A DNA stretch of 64,000 nt. Source: Pseudocercospora fijiensis CIRAD86. Taxonomy: Eukaryota > Ascomycota > Dothideomycetes > Mycosphaerellales > Mycosphaerellaceae. Location of the stretch: assembly GCF_000340215.1 (NCBI RefSeq), contig NW_006921539.1, positions 1,312,507-1,376,506 on the forward strand. The letters are read 5' to 3'. The notes beneath the pieces were generated by a model that did not search any database, was not told the DNA's origin, and saw nothing but the letters and a program-made list of their open reading frames with translations. A program made the translations under genes and the position numbers. Below, piece by piece: positions 39,084 to 49,972 of the stretch. Position 1 is the stretch's first letter. Every line of letters starts with the position of its first letter.

Positions 39084-40945
39084 TTATGATGACTTTGAAG
39101 ATTGTGCCTGGCTATAAGCCTTCTTGACGCCATCAAGCAGCGCTGGCGATACTTTCTGGAACTGTTCAAAGAGCTTCGTCAACACTTCCTGGTTATTGAC
39201 ATTAACCAGAGTTCCGGCGATGTTGCTGTACAAATGGTCTTTGTCCGTCTGACTGAACCCTTCGTAAAACATCTTTGGCTGCTCGTAATCAATATTCTCG
39301 TCGATTTTACTCAGCCAGTGCACTGTGTGAGTACCAGGAATTTCATCGTCGATTTCTGTTCCGGGTCGATCGATGATGTTGATCATGTCAATGTACTGTG
39401 CTGGGAAGTTCTTGCGGCCGCCTTGGCCACCACTCGTGCCAGCGAGATGACCATCGCGGTCGAAGTTTGCCACGGATGAGAATGGACAATTGACAGGAAG
39501 GTCCTCAGCATTCACACCAATGCGGTAGCGGCCGGCGTCATTGTAAGCAAAAAGTCGAGATTGCAAGACAGGATCGTTCGATGGTTCCCAGCCTGGAACC
39601 AGGTTTGCTGGCGAGAAGTGAGACTGCTCGATCTCATTGAAGTAGTTCTGTGATTATGTCAATGCACTGACGATAGAGGACTGACTGCGATGTTTTTTTT
39701 TTCTTGGCTTACCTCCGGGTTCTGCGTAAGAGTGAGACGCCCAACCTCGTGATATTCCGCATCAGGCCAGTCCTTGGTCAAGTCGAGGATGTCGTAACGA
39801 TACTCTTCTGCCTCCTTCGGTGTCTTAGTTGCGATGCCGACAGTCCAAGATGGGTAGTCGCCAGACTGGTTGCAGATTGTCAGCTTACTGCGAGCGGTGT
39901 TGAAAGATCACGAACTTACTTCAATGGCATCGTAAAGATCCTTCGTGGCCCAAGCATCATTGTCTCCGGCGACCTTTGCAGCCTCTGCAGCTGTGAAATT
40001 CTTCACACCTTGATCAGTGGAGACGTAGACTCGGCAATAGACCCACGAGCCATCATCTTTGACAAGTCGGTACGTATGGCCAGACCACCCATCCATATGC
40101 CTGAATCCATATGGTGTTCCAAGGTCCGAAAATAGTCTCAGAAACTGCAGCAGAGCCTCTGGAAATTGCGCAGGCCATGACCAGAAAGTGTTCCAATCCC
40201 GCACGTTCGTTGCCGGGTCGGTCTTCTGAGTGTGTATGAACCTTGGGAACTTCGCCGGATCCCTGATGAAGAAGCTGCATCATACATGTAGTCAGTGTCG
40301 ATTCGTATCCGTAGAGACATACATTCGGGCCATGAACTTACACTGGCGTGTTATTGAATACCCAATCTAATATGCCCTGTTTTGTTCGGAATTTTATAGC
40401 GAAGCCGCGCGGATCTCTCGCCTCATCCGCAGATCCACGAGCACCACCTACGGTGGAGAACCGCATCGTGATTGACGTTCGTGTGCCTTTCTTAAACACA
40501 TCTGCAGCTGAAAGCTTCTCGGCGAAGTCCGTGGTTGCCTCGAAAAAGCCATGAGCACCGGCACCTCGTGCGTGTACGATGCGCTCTGGTATCCGTTCCC
40601 GATTGAAGGTGGCGAGTGTGTCTACAAGATGTACATCTTGAAGGAGTAGCGGTCCCTAGAGAGCAATGAGCAATCCTCGTTGATGTCTTTCGTGAGCATT
40701 ATGTTTACCTTCTCGCCAGCTCTCTGTGCTCCCAAAGGTTGGAAGTACTTCTTGCCATTTCGCTCGGTGTACCACAGATCCGAATTATTAAGGGCTGAGT
40801 CTTTCTGCTTCAGATCTGTTCCCTGGAAGAGATCGGCATTGTATGCAACCTTTTGCGCTTTCGTGACTTGCTTTAAGTTGCTTCTTTGGATCGGTCCCTG
40901 CGCTAAGAGAGGACTCGCAAAGAGCGAGAGCAAAAGAACCTTCAT
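39084..40945 (-). CDS. secreted catalase, complement(join(39084..39647,39713..39865,39920..40274,40342..40655,40709..40945))
   Basis: Five exons, 540 residues. The introns are 53, 67, 54 and 65 nt, all with GTAARY-type donors, and every junction restores a catalase block: [49 protein letters not shown]. The active-site signature [20 protein letters not shown] places the essential His at 107. The haem-ligand Tyr is 388 in [15 protein letters not shown]. Residues 1-16 ([16 protein letters not shown]) form a signal peptide, so the enzyme should be secreted or vesicular and break down external H2O2. Length and the lack of the flavodoxin-like C-terminal domain place it with small-subunit catalases. 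No truncation or missing residue is seen. Confidence 0.92.
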
Positions 40946-42977
40946 CTCGTCAGTACAAGTTCCACGGATTGAAGGGGTCGACGAGAAGGCGTGGCAAGAT
41001 CATGTCGAATGGCCTCTGGTCTTTAATAAGTAATAAGCGAACTCTGGTTCGTCTATCTGCCGGCCACGGCATCGCGCGTTGTTCCAGGATCATCTTCGAC
41101 TTGCCGGGTATGAAGTGATGCCAAGGACCGGGTATGGAGCACATGGCGACTTTGATCAGGCACGCCTCTGCTTTTAGTACAGTTTCTCAATGGGAAAATA
41201 TGGCACCGAGGTTAATCAGGCCAGTGCGCACGTCTTGCGTGCTCGCTCTGAGAGGCGTTTCTTTTGTGAGTACAACCGATTTGAAAGTTCCGGGAAAGGA
41301 TGGTAGCAAGTCTTGGTCACTCACGTCCATCTGGCTATGATGGCACAGCGGTCCACGTGTGTGATGACTTCCATGATAAATACAGCGGGTGAATCATGAA
41401 TGCATCGGAGGGCTATCGCCTCTACGCTTAACGCTCAAGCCGAGACTGCAATTGGTTCAGACCCTTGGTAGCCCGGCCGGAAATGGGGAGAAATTGATAG
41501 CCTCCCGATGCGTTCACATCGGAGTGAAAGTGGGTAATGCCCTAAACCCTTGCTCCTTATGGATTATAGCGAATAGCAACCTGTTATTCAGCGGTCCGAC
41601 CCTAGTTACTTTCACTCCGGTGTGGTAAGACGCTGTATGTACTGACGAAGATCGCTCGGCGTGTTTCTCATTGGACAGAAATGCCTCCAAACAATGCAGG
41701 TCTGATGAGGTTGCTGGCCGGCTTGTCAATCCTCGCAGCGAAATTACCAGTTCTGGCTTGAAATGTGGACGGTGTTACGACCGGAGAAGTGATCGGTAGT
41801 CGTGCGGATACTACAAGCGGACTACAGTATCAATCCCATCAGCGCGAGCTGGCTTGGCGCTGTTGAGATGTGCGCCTTGTCAACATTTTCCGTCTTCTCG
41901 TCTTAAGGCGAGCTTGACGGCGCCTACGTATGCTGGTGATTGTGCTTGAGCCCGTTCTGGACTTTGACTTGCCAGCAAAAAGGTATTCTTTCGTGGCCTG
42001 ACTCTGAAGAGCACAATCTTGGCGCATTGTAGCCAAGAAACGTGATAATAAGGTTGACGTTGAACCACGAGGTTGTGACGAGGATGGCGTGGAGAACCCT
42101 TGTAAGTAAAGACCTTACTTGTCCATGTCAGATGTCAGATCGTTGTCGAGCTTTATCATCGGCAGGGTCTGGCTTGAGTCGTTGCAGTTAAACCGTCAAA
42201 CAATTACTTCGGCCGTGCTTTTATACTCCCCGCACGTTCGAAAATAGGCGCTTGCACTGCTTTGGGAGGAAGGTAACGTTAGATTGCCCAAACAACCACG
42301 CCAATTCATTGACAAATGCCGGGCTCGTCAGTGGACCGGATGGCCTTTCGGAGAAATATGCTTGCACTGGCCGGGCTATGCTGCTTGTCAAGGTTGAGAA
42401 GGTGTTCGCCGGCGGCATGATCAGATTGCACCTCGGAGCAGGCATGAGATGGTGAGACCGGAGCATTCACGTTCGATGTCGCGAAAACTGACGGGCAAAA
42501 ATGGGATGGGTTTCAGAAATTGATCAGAGGGGAAAGCAAACCGCGTCTCCCGAAGACGAAAAGAGTCTCAGCCGCGACGTCACCGAGATTCCCTGATCGA
42601 GGCTCGTCAAGCCTCTTCGCGTCTGACAAGTGACCTTGGTATGAGACATGAATACTGGCCTGGACTTGCGTCTAACCTTTCGTGCCCTACTTGTTGCCTC
42701 TCTCGAGCACCACGACAGGGGCTACCGCCATATCCGAGTACGAAGCTCTTACAAAGATCATGGAGCAGCACTATGGACAGGTACCAGAAATTCGCTGGCG
42801 AAGGAGTCCCGGTGACGAGCACGAAAGCTAGAGATACGATGATTCGACCACGGAAGTACGGAGTAGTCGCCTGTTCAATTGAAATCAGCTGTGTTCCTGA
42901 TGTGCCCACGCTTGCTATTCAAGATATCGGGAAAAATCTCAAGGTTCATCGCATCATGCAGCGGATAGTAAGCTCCC
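40946..42977. other. 2-kb region between the catalase and TAF2, no gene supported
   Basis: Contains only short overlapping ORFs without domains or splice logic. It includes the catalase promoter (40946 onward) and the TAF2 3' UTR. The one structure seen is an inverted repeat at 41515-41624. Confidence 0.5.
41515..41624. repeat. 110-bp foldback with 17-bp arms
   Basis: CACATCGGAGTGAAAGT at 41515-41531 pairs with the reverse complement of 41608-41624 with one mismatch; the loop is 76 bases. No target duplication is obvious. It could be a tiny MITE relic or a chance foldback. Confidence 0.5.
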
Positions 42978-45900
42978 TCACCCGGTACCTGAAGCAGGTG
43001 GTGCCTTCACGCCAAGCTTCAATGTGAGTTTCTTCTTTGGAGGCTGTACTGCCCCGTCTCCATTTACGCTCTCTTTCTTTTCTGATGGGCTCATAGCGCT
43101 CAGGCTCGTTACCCTCGACAGGCTAGGAGGATGGGCATGTGGATGCGAGTGGGATCGCTCTGGCGGCGCTGCCGTGAGACTGGGCGGCGAGGCTGACGGC
43201 GGTGGAGGACTGATACTCAATGCAGTCGCATCGCCGCTCGTACTCCGGAAGCCGACCTGGCTGGCTGTGTCAGGGGAAGCAGAGAAGCTGGCGAGGGCGG
43301 GCGGGCCTGAATCTTCTGCAGGTGCTCCGCCGAAGGATCGGAAGCCACCGAGATTGAGATTTGTCGGCGGGAAGGGAGATGTCAGACTTGGTGGCGGTGA
43401 GAAAGCCGGCGGGCCAGCAGGACTCTGAGTCTGAGGCTTGGAATAAGTCGCTGATGTGAACTGGTCTTGGCTTGGTTTCTTGAGAACCAATTTCTTCGCG
43501 GGCGGCTGAGTGGATGACGGTCTTCCAGGCACAGGAGGCTGTGACAGAATCTGCGTAGCTTTGCGAGAGCCAGCAATTCCAAGATCCAGCACCACCACTC
43601 TACTCTTGCCTGCCTTGCTGCTAGTAGTCGAAGATCGACGAGAAGTCGAAATCTTTGGTGCTGATCCAGGAGTAGCAGCCTTGCTGACCTTGAGTGTTTT
43701 TGGTGTGTCCTTCGACGAGCTCAAATCCACCGACGCCTTCCTTTTGATGCCGCCAAGGGATAGCTTGAAGCCGCTCTTCTGCTCCGCAGGCGTTGCCGCA
43801 TTAGATGAGATGCCTCCTGCGCTCCATGGCACAGCTGGCGGTGGCATCGAAGCTTGTTGCTGCAACTGGAAATGATTCGTTGCAGCTTCGCTCTGCCGTC
43901 GGGCCATCTCTGCTTGAGTCTGGGCGATCTGCGCTTTGAGGTAAGCCTCGTTCTCCTGGGCCTTGAGTTTCTCCTTGATCTCGTCGGATAATGGACCGCT
44001 GTACTTCAAGCCTAGGCCTTCCATAATTTCATAGTCCTCCCACGCAAGGCCTTTACTGGGCTTTGTCCTGTAGTTGCCGTGTGGAATGAAGCGCATCTTG
44101 CCTTTGCCCATGTGCTCACAGCGATAGGGTCTGGGCAGCTTCAATGTCACTGTGTAACTTGTCACAGGATCGAAGAGCAAAGCAGCAATGTCGCAGAACG
44201 AGCCAATCTCGTCAATGGCTAAGGAGGGATGCGTGGTAGCATACCAGAGGGCCTGCTTGAAAACCTCGTCGTTGCCCAGGGCGATCTTCAATGCAGCTAT
44301 AGCGCCCTCGGGCGTCGTCTTGCGCGTTGCCTCGATGCGGCGTGCCTCGTTGGATCCAACATCCTCAATTATCAGGCCTCCATCGTTAACAGGAGCGGGA
44401 GCTGCAGCCTTTTCCTCGCCATCGCTCAGCGCAATGTGACCAAGAGCTTCGCCAAAGCAGCGAAGAAGCCTGTCGCGGAAGTATGGACTGCGGTCATGGA
44501 CGAGATTGTAGAGTAGATGCTTCATCACTGATGATTTTCGGGCCAACCCTATCTCCGTCAAGCAATGAAATGCTTGTATCCGTACATTGTCAGCCGTACT
44601 GTCTCTGGTGTATTGCAGTAGCTCCTTGGCCTTATCTTTCACCACTCCAGCCTTAGTGAGCTTCTGCAGGCATTCAATCGCAGTGGTAGAATAGATGTTC
44701 TGGTAGGTAACAATCCATTCGTCCAGTCGACGGTATCTTTCGATCACGTTGACAGCCTCCTGTTCGAAAGCGGCGTTCGGGTTTATTGGCTCTTGATCCT
44801 CCTCCATGCCCATGTCGTCGTCAAAATTGAATTCGAATGTCTGCTTTGGTTCGATGATGCGATGGGATGCCACCAGTGCATCAGTAAGACAAGTCATAAG
44901 GGTTGCAACATAGTGACAATCAGAGTACGCATTATCGGAATTGTCGTTGTAGATCAATTTGTCAACGAAGAATCTCTGGACCTTGTTGGGAACCTTTCCC
45001 TCAATGTCCCTCAGCTTCGACATGGCTCGTGGAATAGCGCACTGCATAATGAAAGATACTCGGCTGCTGAAGTCGTTCGGCCGGGGCATCGACTTGATGT
45101 CTCCATCGCAGAAGAAGTGGGCGAAGGCCTTCGTCAGGTGTAACGTGCCGATTTCGGTCAACTTGTCCTTTGCCATAAGAGACAGACCTTCGGCAGCCAT
45201 TACTCGGATGCCGTAAAAGTAACGCTCGTCCATGAGTGTTCGAACCAAAATCGTGAGCGAGACATGGTGCGGATTAGACCCCAAAAGATAGCGCATGCTC
45301 TCATACTGTGCAACTAGGTCTCGATCCTGTTGCAGTTGTGAGATGTACATGTACAGAGGCATGACCAAATGCATCTTTCCAATCCACTCAAAGTCGGCAT
45401 CCATGCGGATCCATTCATAACTTTCTTGGCCCATTTTGTCTTCGTCTTCAGCAGACCAGTCGACTAGGTTCCATTCTTGTTGGTCCTGTTCGTTGTCGAG
45501 TATGTCGCCAAGGCAGTAGAGCAAAGCATCAGAGCCCTCCTCGCCGGCCGCACCTTCTGCGACAGCTCGTTCCTTTGCACGTCGCGACCGCTTGAGCCGC
45601 TTGTACTTCGTATTGTAAGGAATCTCGAGTTTCGTGATCGGCTCTTTGATTTCCACAATATGCTCGTAGGGTGTGCCGTCGGCTTCGTGAATTCTGATTG
45701 TCATTGGTCCAGAAAACACAGTCTGTATCTCAGGAGCCCAGACCTCCTGCACATGCTCCTTGATTTCACGCATGAAATTGTTTGGGGCGAATTCAGGTTT
45801 CGTCTGTCGTTCAAGCTGTCGCTGTACGATTGTCATCTCTACAACAAGCTTCTTCTTGTTGAATCGCTGCGATACATGGAAGATAGGACATCCAGAACCC

Positions 45901-47708
45901 AGGACCCATTGTTTGAAGAAGGATTCGAGCTTGTTATGGCCAAGTTTCTCGCAGGTCCGTTGGAGATCTATGGTCGACAGCTCACAGTTTGTCAATGCAC
46001 CAGTTTTGGCATTGAGGAAGATCTTATTGATTATTCGCATCACACCTGTAGAGCCACTAGACTTGACAAGTCGGCGATCGAGAATGCCAAGCACCACTGC
46101 CGACTTGAGGTCCACAAATTCTCGGATGGAGGGATCGACGTGCAAGAACTTTCCCTGGTCCCATATCGAAGGCCTGTCAACATCGAGATCGTAGACTTTC
46201 TCTGCAGCAAGCTTCTGTTCCCACCGGTAATGATTGTTGCCGCAGAGCGTCTTGAGAAATACGTCGGTCAAGTAACCAGCAATACCTGCAGTAGCCCAGG
46301 TATCCATAGGCTCTTTGGGAATGATGTTGACTCCACTCCATTGATCAGCTGCAGCCCGCACAAGTATCTTCGTGTTCCTATCCAGCGGCTCAATGATCTC
46401 CTGTGGGAAGAGCAAACGCGCGCTGCAAATCGACATGCCGGCCACACTGATGGCGTCGTATGTCAGGTCATCGACAAACAAGACTTGATAGGCAGGGAAC
46501 GGAAATTTGCCGCCGCCCACAGAGATGAAGTCAACCGCCCCGGTGATGGGAAAGCAGGTGTTCTCGACCTCGCCAGATCTGCCTGGTAGGCAGTAGCCAG
46601 ACACCTTTACAGCACTCTGGCCTAGCTTTGCCTCTTCTTCTAAATCGCGGAATGCGCTTAGATCAACGTGCTCAAACGGTCCAACTGCAAATCCTACGTG
46701 ACGCGCCGTAACCGCCTCATTGAGCGAGAAGCTGATAGTGTGGCGTGTTTCGTCTTCAGTATCTGTGGTCTCGTCCACCTGATCGCCAACACAGAGCACA
46801 GCCAACTCCAGAGCGGCATCCTCTGGGCTGAGATCGATCAAGTACTCCGGCCTCATTGCGGCAGCGCTCTTCGACTTTGTTTGCGTGTCCGTTCCGTTGA
46901 TCATTTCCACATCACCGCTAGGTGCACTGGCTGCACTACCATTTGGTAAGGATGTATCAACCTGAACCTTCTTGAACGCATCGCCCAAGGTTTTCGGACA
47001 GCGAATTGCAAATTCCCAAGTACATCGACTGTTCCCGTCATCCACGCATGGGAATATGGATGAAGAATTTCCTGGATAAGGTTCGGCTTTTGTGTATAGA
47101 TATGGATATCGCTTGTCGTCCTCGTCGCAGCCTACCCAATGAATGCCGTCGCGGTGGTCATCGAGCACGAACTCGACTGTGAGTTTGATGGGCGCAAATT
47201 GGGGTTGTTGGGGCTGTTGGGGTTGTTGGAAGTTCTGCAGTACTGGTGTCTCCACGCTTGCCATCGCGTCAGCATCCTGCTTCTGCAAACTCGGCGTGGC
47301 CGGCGCGGGTGCAGGATCCACTCGCAGCTCTTGAATCTTTAGTTTAGGAGGAAGCGTGATCTGGAGCTGCGGCGCAGGATTCGGTCGTAGTGCGTCTTGA
47401 ATTCTCTCCTTCAGCATCTGGTGTTGATGTGCCGTAGACTTGCTACTCATCGAGCTCTTCTTGTACGGATCCTCATACTCAAATTTGGCGTTGATGCCGC
47501 TAACCTGGATCGAAGTAGGTCTGCATTGGCGGCAGTGCAGCGATATCTGTCGCAGGTCTTTCGCCAGAGGTTGTATTGTGATTTCGGTACTGCCTTTCAG
47601 CGTTCGAGTCGGAAAGTCGACATCCAGATCCACGCGCTGTTTAAGGATATCATAGTCGCGACGCGGTGGGGGTGCGCCATCGACGCCCACCTCACCGAAG
47701 GCTGGCAT
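42978..47708 (-). CDS. taf2: transcription initiation factor TFIID subunit 2 (TAF2)
   Basis: 1576 residues in one exon. The frame extends six codons further to a TTG at 47726, but the first ATG is at 47708 (MPAFGEVGVDG). The N-terminal half has the M1-aminopeptidase-like architecture of TAF2: a beta-sandwich start (VDLDVDFPTRTLKGSTEITI, LHCRQCRPTSIQVSG), GGGKFPFPAYQVLFVDD, and an aminopeptidase-like helical region (IAGYLTDVFLKTLCG) where no HExxH zinc motif is present, as in all TAF2 proteins. HEAT-like helices follow (FFCDGDIKSMPRP, ALVASHRIIEPKQTFEF). The last 300 residues are disordered and basic (SGFKLSLGGIKRKASVDLSS, KKKLTLKLGVKAPP). TAF2 binds promoter DNA around the initiator within TFIID in the nucleus. 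Essential, single copy. Confidence 0.92.
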   Translation of the reverse strand: MPAFGEVGVDGAPPPRRDYDILKQRVDLDVDFPTRTLKGSTEITIQPLAKDLRQISLHCRQCRPTSIQVSGINAKFEYEDPYKKSSMSSKSTAHQHQMLKERIQDALRPNPAPQLQITLPPKLKIQELRVDPAPAPATPSLQKQDADAMASVETPVLQNFQQPQQPQQPQFAPIKLTVEFVLDDHRDGIHWVGCDEDDKRYPYLYTKAEPYPGNSSSIFPCVDDGNSRCTWEFAIRCPKTLGDAFKKVQVDTSLPNGSAASAPSGDVEMINGTDTQTKSKSAAAMRPEYLIDLSPEDAALELAVLCVGDQVDETTDTEDETRHTISFSLNEAVTARHVGFAVGPFEHVDLSAFRDLEEEAKLGQSAVKVSGYCLPGRSGEVENTCFPITGAVDFISVGGGKFPFPAYQVLFVDDLTYDAISVAGMSICSARLLFPQEIIEPLDRNTKILVRAAADQWSGVNIIPKEPMDTWATAGIAGYLTDVFLKTLCGNNHYRWEQKLAAEKVYDLDVDRPSIWDQGKFLHVDPSIREFVDLKSAVVLGILDRRLVKSSGSTGVMRIINKIFLNAKTGALTNCELSTIDLQRTCEKLGHNKLESFFKQWVLGSGCPIFHVSQRFNKKKLVVEMTIVQRQLERQTKPEFAPNNFMREIKEHVQEVWAPEIQTVFSGPMTIRIHEADGTPYEHIVEIKEPITKLEIPYNTKYKRLKRSRRAKERAVAEGAAGEEGSDALLYCLGDILDNEQDQQEWNLVDWSAEDEDKMGQESYEWIRMDADFEWIGKMHLVMPLYMYISQLQQDRDLVAQYESMRYLLGSNPHHVSLTILVRTLMDERYFYGIRVMAAEGLSLMAKDKLTEIGTLHLTKAFAHFFCDGDIKSMPRPNDFSSRVSFIMQCAIPRAMSKLRDIEGKVPNKVQRFFVDKLIYNDNSDNAYSDCHYVATLMTCLTDALVASHRIIEPKQTFEFNFDDDMGMEEDQEPINPNAAFEQEAVNVIERYRRLDEWIVTYQNIYSTTAIECLQKLTKAGVVKDKAKELLQYTRDSTADNVRIQAFHCLTEIGLARKSSVMKHLLYNLVHDRSPYFRDRLLRCFGEALGHIALSDGEEKAAAPAPVNDGGLIIEDVGSNEARRIEATRKTTPEGAIAALKIALGNDEVFKQALWYATTHPSLAIDEIGSFCDIAALLFDPVTSYTVTLKLPRPYRCEHMGKGKMRFIPHGNYRTKPSKGLAWEDYEIMEGLGLKYSGPLSDEIKEKLKAQENEAYLKAQIAQTQAEMARRQSEAATNHFQLQQQASMPPPAVPWSAGGISSNAATPAEQKSGFKLSLGGIKRKASVDLSSSKDTPKTLKVSKAATPGSAPKISTSRRSSTTSSKAGKSRVVVLDLGIAGSRKATQILSQPPVPGRPSSTQPPAKKLVLKKPSQDQFTSATYSKPQTQSPAGPPAFSPPPSLTSPFPPTNLNLGGFRSFGGAPAEDSGPPALASFSASPDTASQVGFRSTSGDATALSISPPPPSASPPSLTAAPPERSHSHPHAHPPSLSRVTSLSAMSPSEKKESVNGDGAVQPPKKKLTLKLGVKAPPASGTG

Positions 47709-49972
47709 GATGCCGCTCCCAGCCAAGAAGGCCGCCGACGAGGTTTGCGGTGGTTGCGCTCATCTGTTGCTGCGGCGAATAGTCGCTGATGAGCTTGTGA
47801 ACTTGGTAACGGCGGGCGCGCAGGTCAGCGGCGTAATGTCGGCGTTGGCAAGTCTGTCGAGATATGGCGTAGAAGATCGGTATTGATATCGAGAAGTCGG
47901 CGACGAGATTTCTTAAGGAGTTTCGGTGCTGTGTGGAATGGCGCAAAGTGAGTGTTCTGGTCGAAGTCACGGTTCAAGGTGGAAGCCGGAGCTCAGGCCA
48001 ACCGCGCCAGGCACCCTTGCATGTGAGCTCGACTTCACACATTCCTGCGCTGGAACCCGACGCTGAAATCACGTCTTACGCCGACTCACCAGAGACACTG
48101 AATTTATTTGGAAAGTGGCAATTTACTATGGTGAAAGAATCCAGGCATGATTCAGGTGGCGCACTGCCTTTCCCCAACTTCACGTCGCTTCCTCCGTGCA
48201 AAAGCGCGCTTCATTTGTTAAGAAGAGCACTTCATTCGCCTCCACATCCTTTAAACCCTGGATAGGAGATTCGTCCAATAGGGAATCGTGTTGGAAGGTG
48301 GGCAAAAGATCATAAGCTTGCGATCAGGGACCATACGTGGAAATACCTGCACGGGCCGATGGACTAAACAAGAACGATAAACCACTCGTACTATTATTAT
48401 GCGCCCACTACTGGAGGCTGTCCAACCCAACAATAGTCTTCTTGGGGCTCGAAAGAATCTAGGGAACACAAGCAAAAGACGACGATCCAAGATCCGCTCG
48501 CTGAGATGCAGCCGCGGAGCCCAAGGCGCATATCAACGCCCTGCATCAGCTATAGATTGCCGGCCGGTCGTGATCTGACCTCGACTCAGCATGAGGAAAA
48601 AGACATTTAGGATGACCGTATCCAGCGAGCACGATACGAAACTCACGTACACTTGGCTACCTCTTGCACTGCTCACACAATGCATATCTGCTACGACGGC
48701 ACCAGATTGAATAATTTTGCTCGCTGTGCCTCGTTGTGCCATGTGAGGTTCTCGTACTGACAATTGTGAGCAGGGAAATGCATGTATGGCAGCAATGCTG
48801 AAGCACATTCACAATTGCTTAGGCATTTTCCACTACGGGATGACTTTCCCTTCCTTCAAGGCCTGCGCAGAACACGATAAAGGGAATGCAAGTTAAACAG
48901 CGTCACCGGCATCAGAAGCTTGTGTGTCTTTTGACCAGCTTCTATTGTGCTGGAGAATGACTTGCCTGGATGCCAACTACCAAAAGGTTACATTAGGAGT
49001 CAGACGTGCACGCGGGGTCCGACGAGCTACCGCCTGTACCCAGTAAGCTGGAAATCGCGTCTCAGAGATCAGTGTAAGAACTCTTCCTCCCAAGCTATTC
49101 GATGCATTAATACGACAATTATGGTGCTGTCACCAACGGATCTTGTGACGGGACTGATCGGTGACACCACTGGGTGAACTTCTTGCCCTTTGAAAATGCA
49201 TAATGTAATACGGGAAATATCAAAATTCATTACTGGTTTCGCAGATCGATGCTCAGGCAGAAGGCCCCGACAGTGACCAAATTGGCTCTTGCTGTTCTCG
49301 CCAGTCCTCGCGCATGTGGAAGTAATCGATTAAACTGCCGTGATCCCTCCGTACGACCTGGCAGCAACTTCTATCCTGCTTTGCGTCGCTGCAATTCCTA
49401 CTATGGGTTGAGGGACGAGTCATTGCACGAGAAGCTCTGCATATCGCATCTTCTATATGCGCTACGACCCGAGCAAACTGTCGTGGTGATGTACAATTAT
49501 GAGATATTTCCTTGAGTTAGGAACGAAGTCTCGAGATGGCCAAAGCACTTCTGTCACCTCGCGGTTCGTCAAGACCTACCACAAGCTATGACCCTTCCGC
49601 CTCCAAGGCTAGGCCTGAGGGTGGCGCAGGGTGCCAGATCAGGAATTGGCGACATGTGTATATAAGACCATTCGGCTCTATTACAAGCAAGATAGTCGAT
49701 GGAGTGCGGGGCGTCTGGCTTGAGACAAGTCAATACGATGGAAACCTCGATACGTTGATGAATGCACAACAGTCCAAGGAAATCTAGAACTGAATCGCGC
49801 ATCGCGGGATCTGAAGCAAAGTTCGCGTCCGTGCTCCGATCAGCTGCGTCACTGCAGGAACATTCGCGTCAACCGCGTTACTTGCTGCATCCACTTTCAC
49901 ATTTCCGATTGCTCTCTAGCTGAGCAGCATGGAACCACAACACCTCCACAGCAATCCCCCATAACTCCCAGT
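47709..49972. other. 2.3-kb divergent intergenic region, no gene supported
   Basis: Separates the divergent TAF2 and rad4 starts. A possible alternative TAF2 leader exon begins at an ATG near 47763 (MSATTANLVGGLLGWERHH) but needs a splice I cannot place. The rest holds only short ORFs without recognisable domains, and no repeat or RNA gene is seen. Confidence 0.45.

Noticed and set aside
45477..46589. Plus-strand ORF of 370 residues
   Set aside because: Antisense to the conserved TAF2 coding region; no independent evidence.
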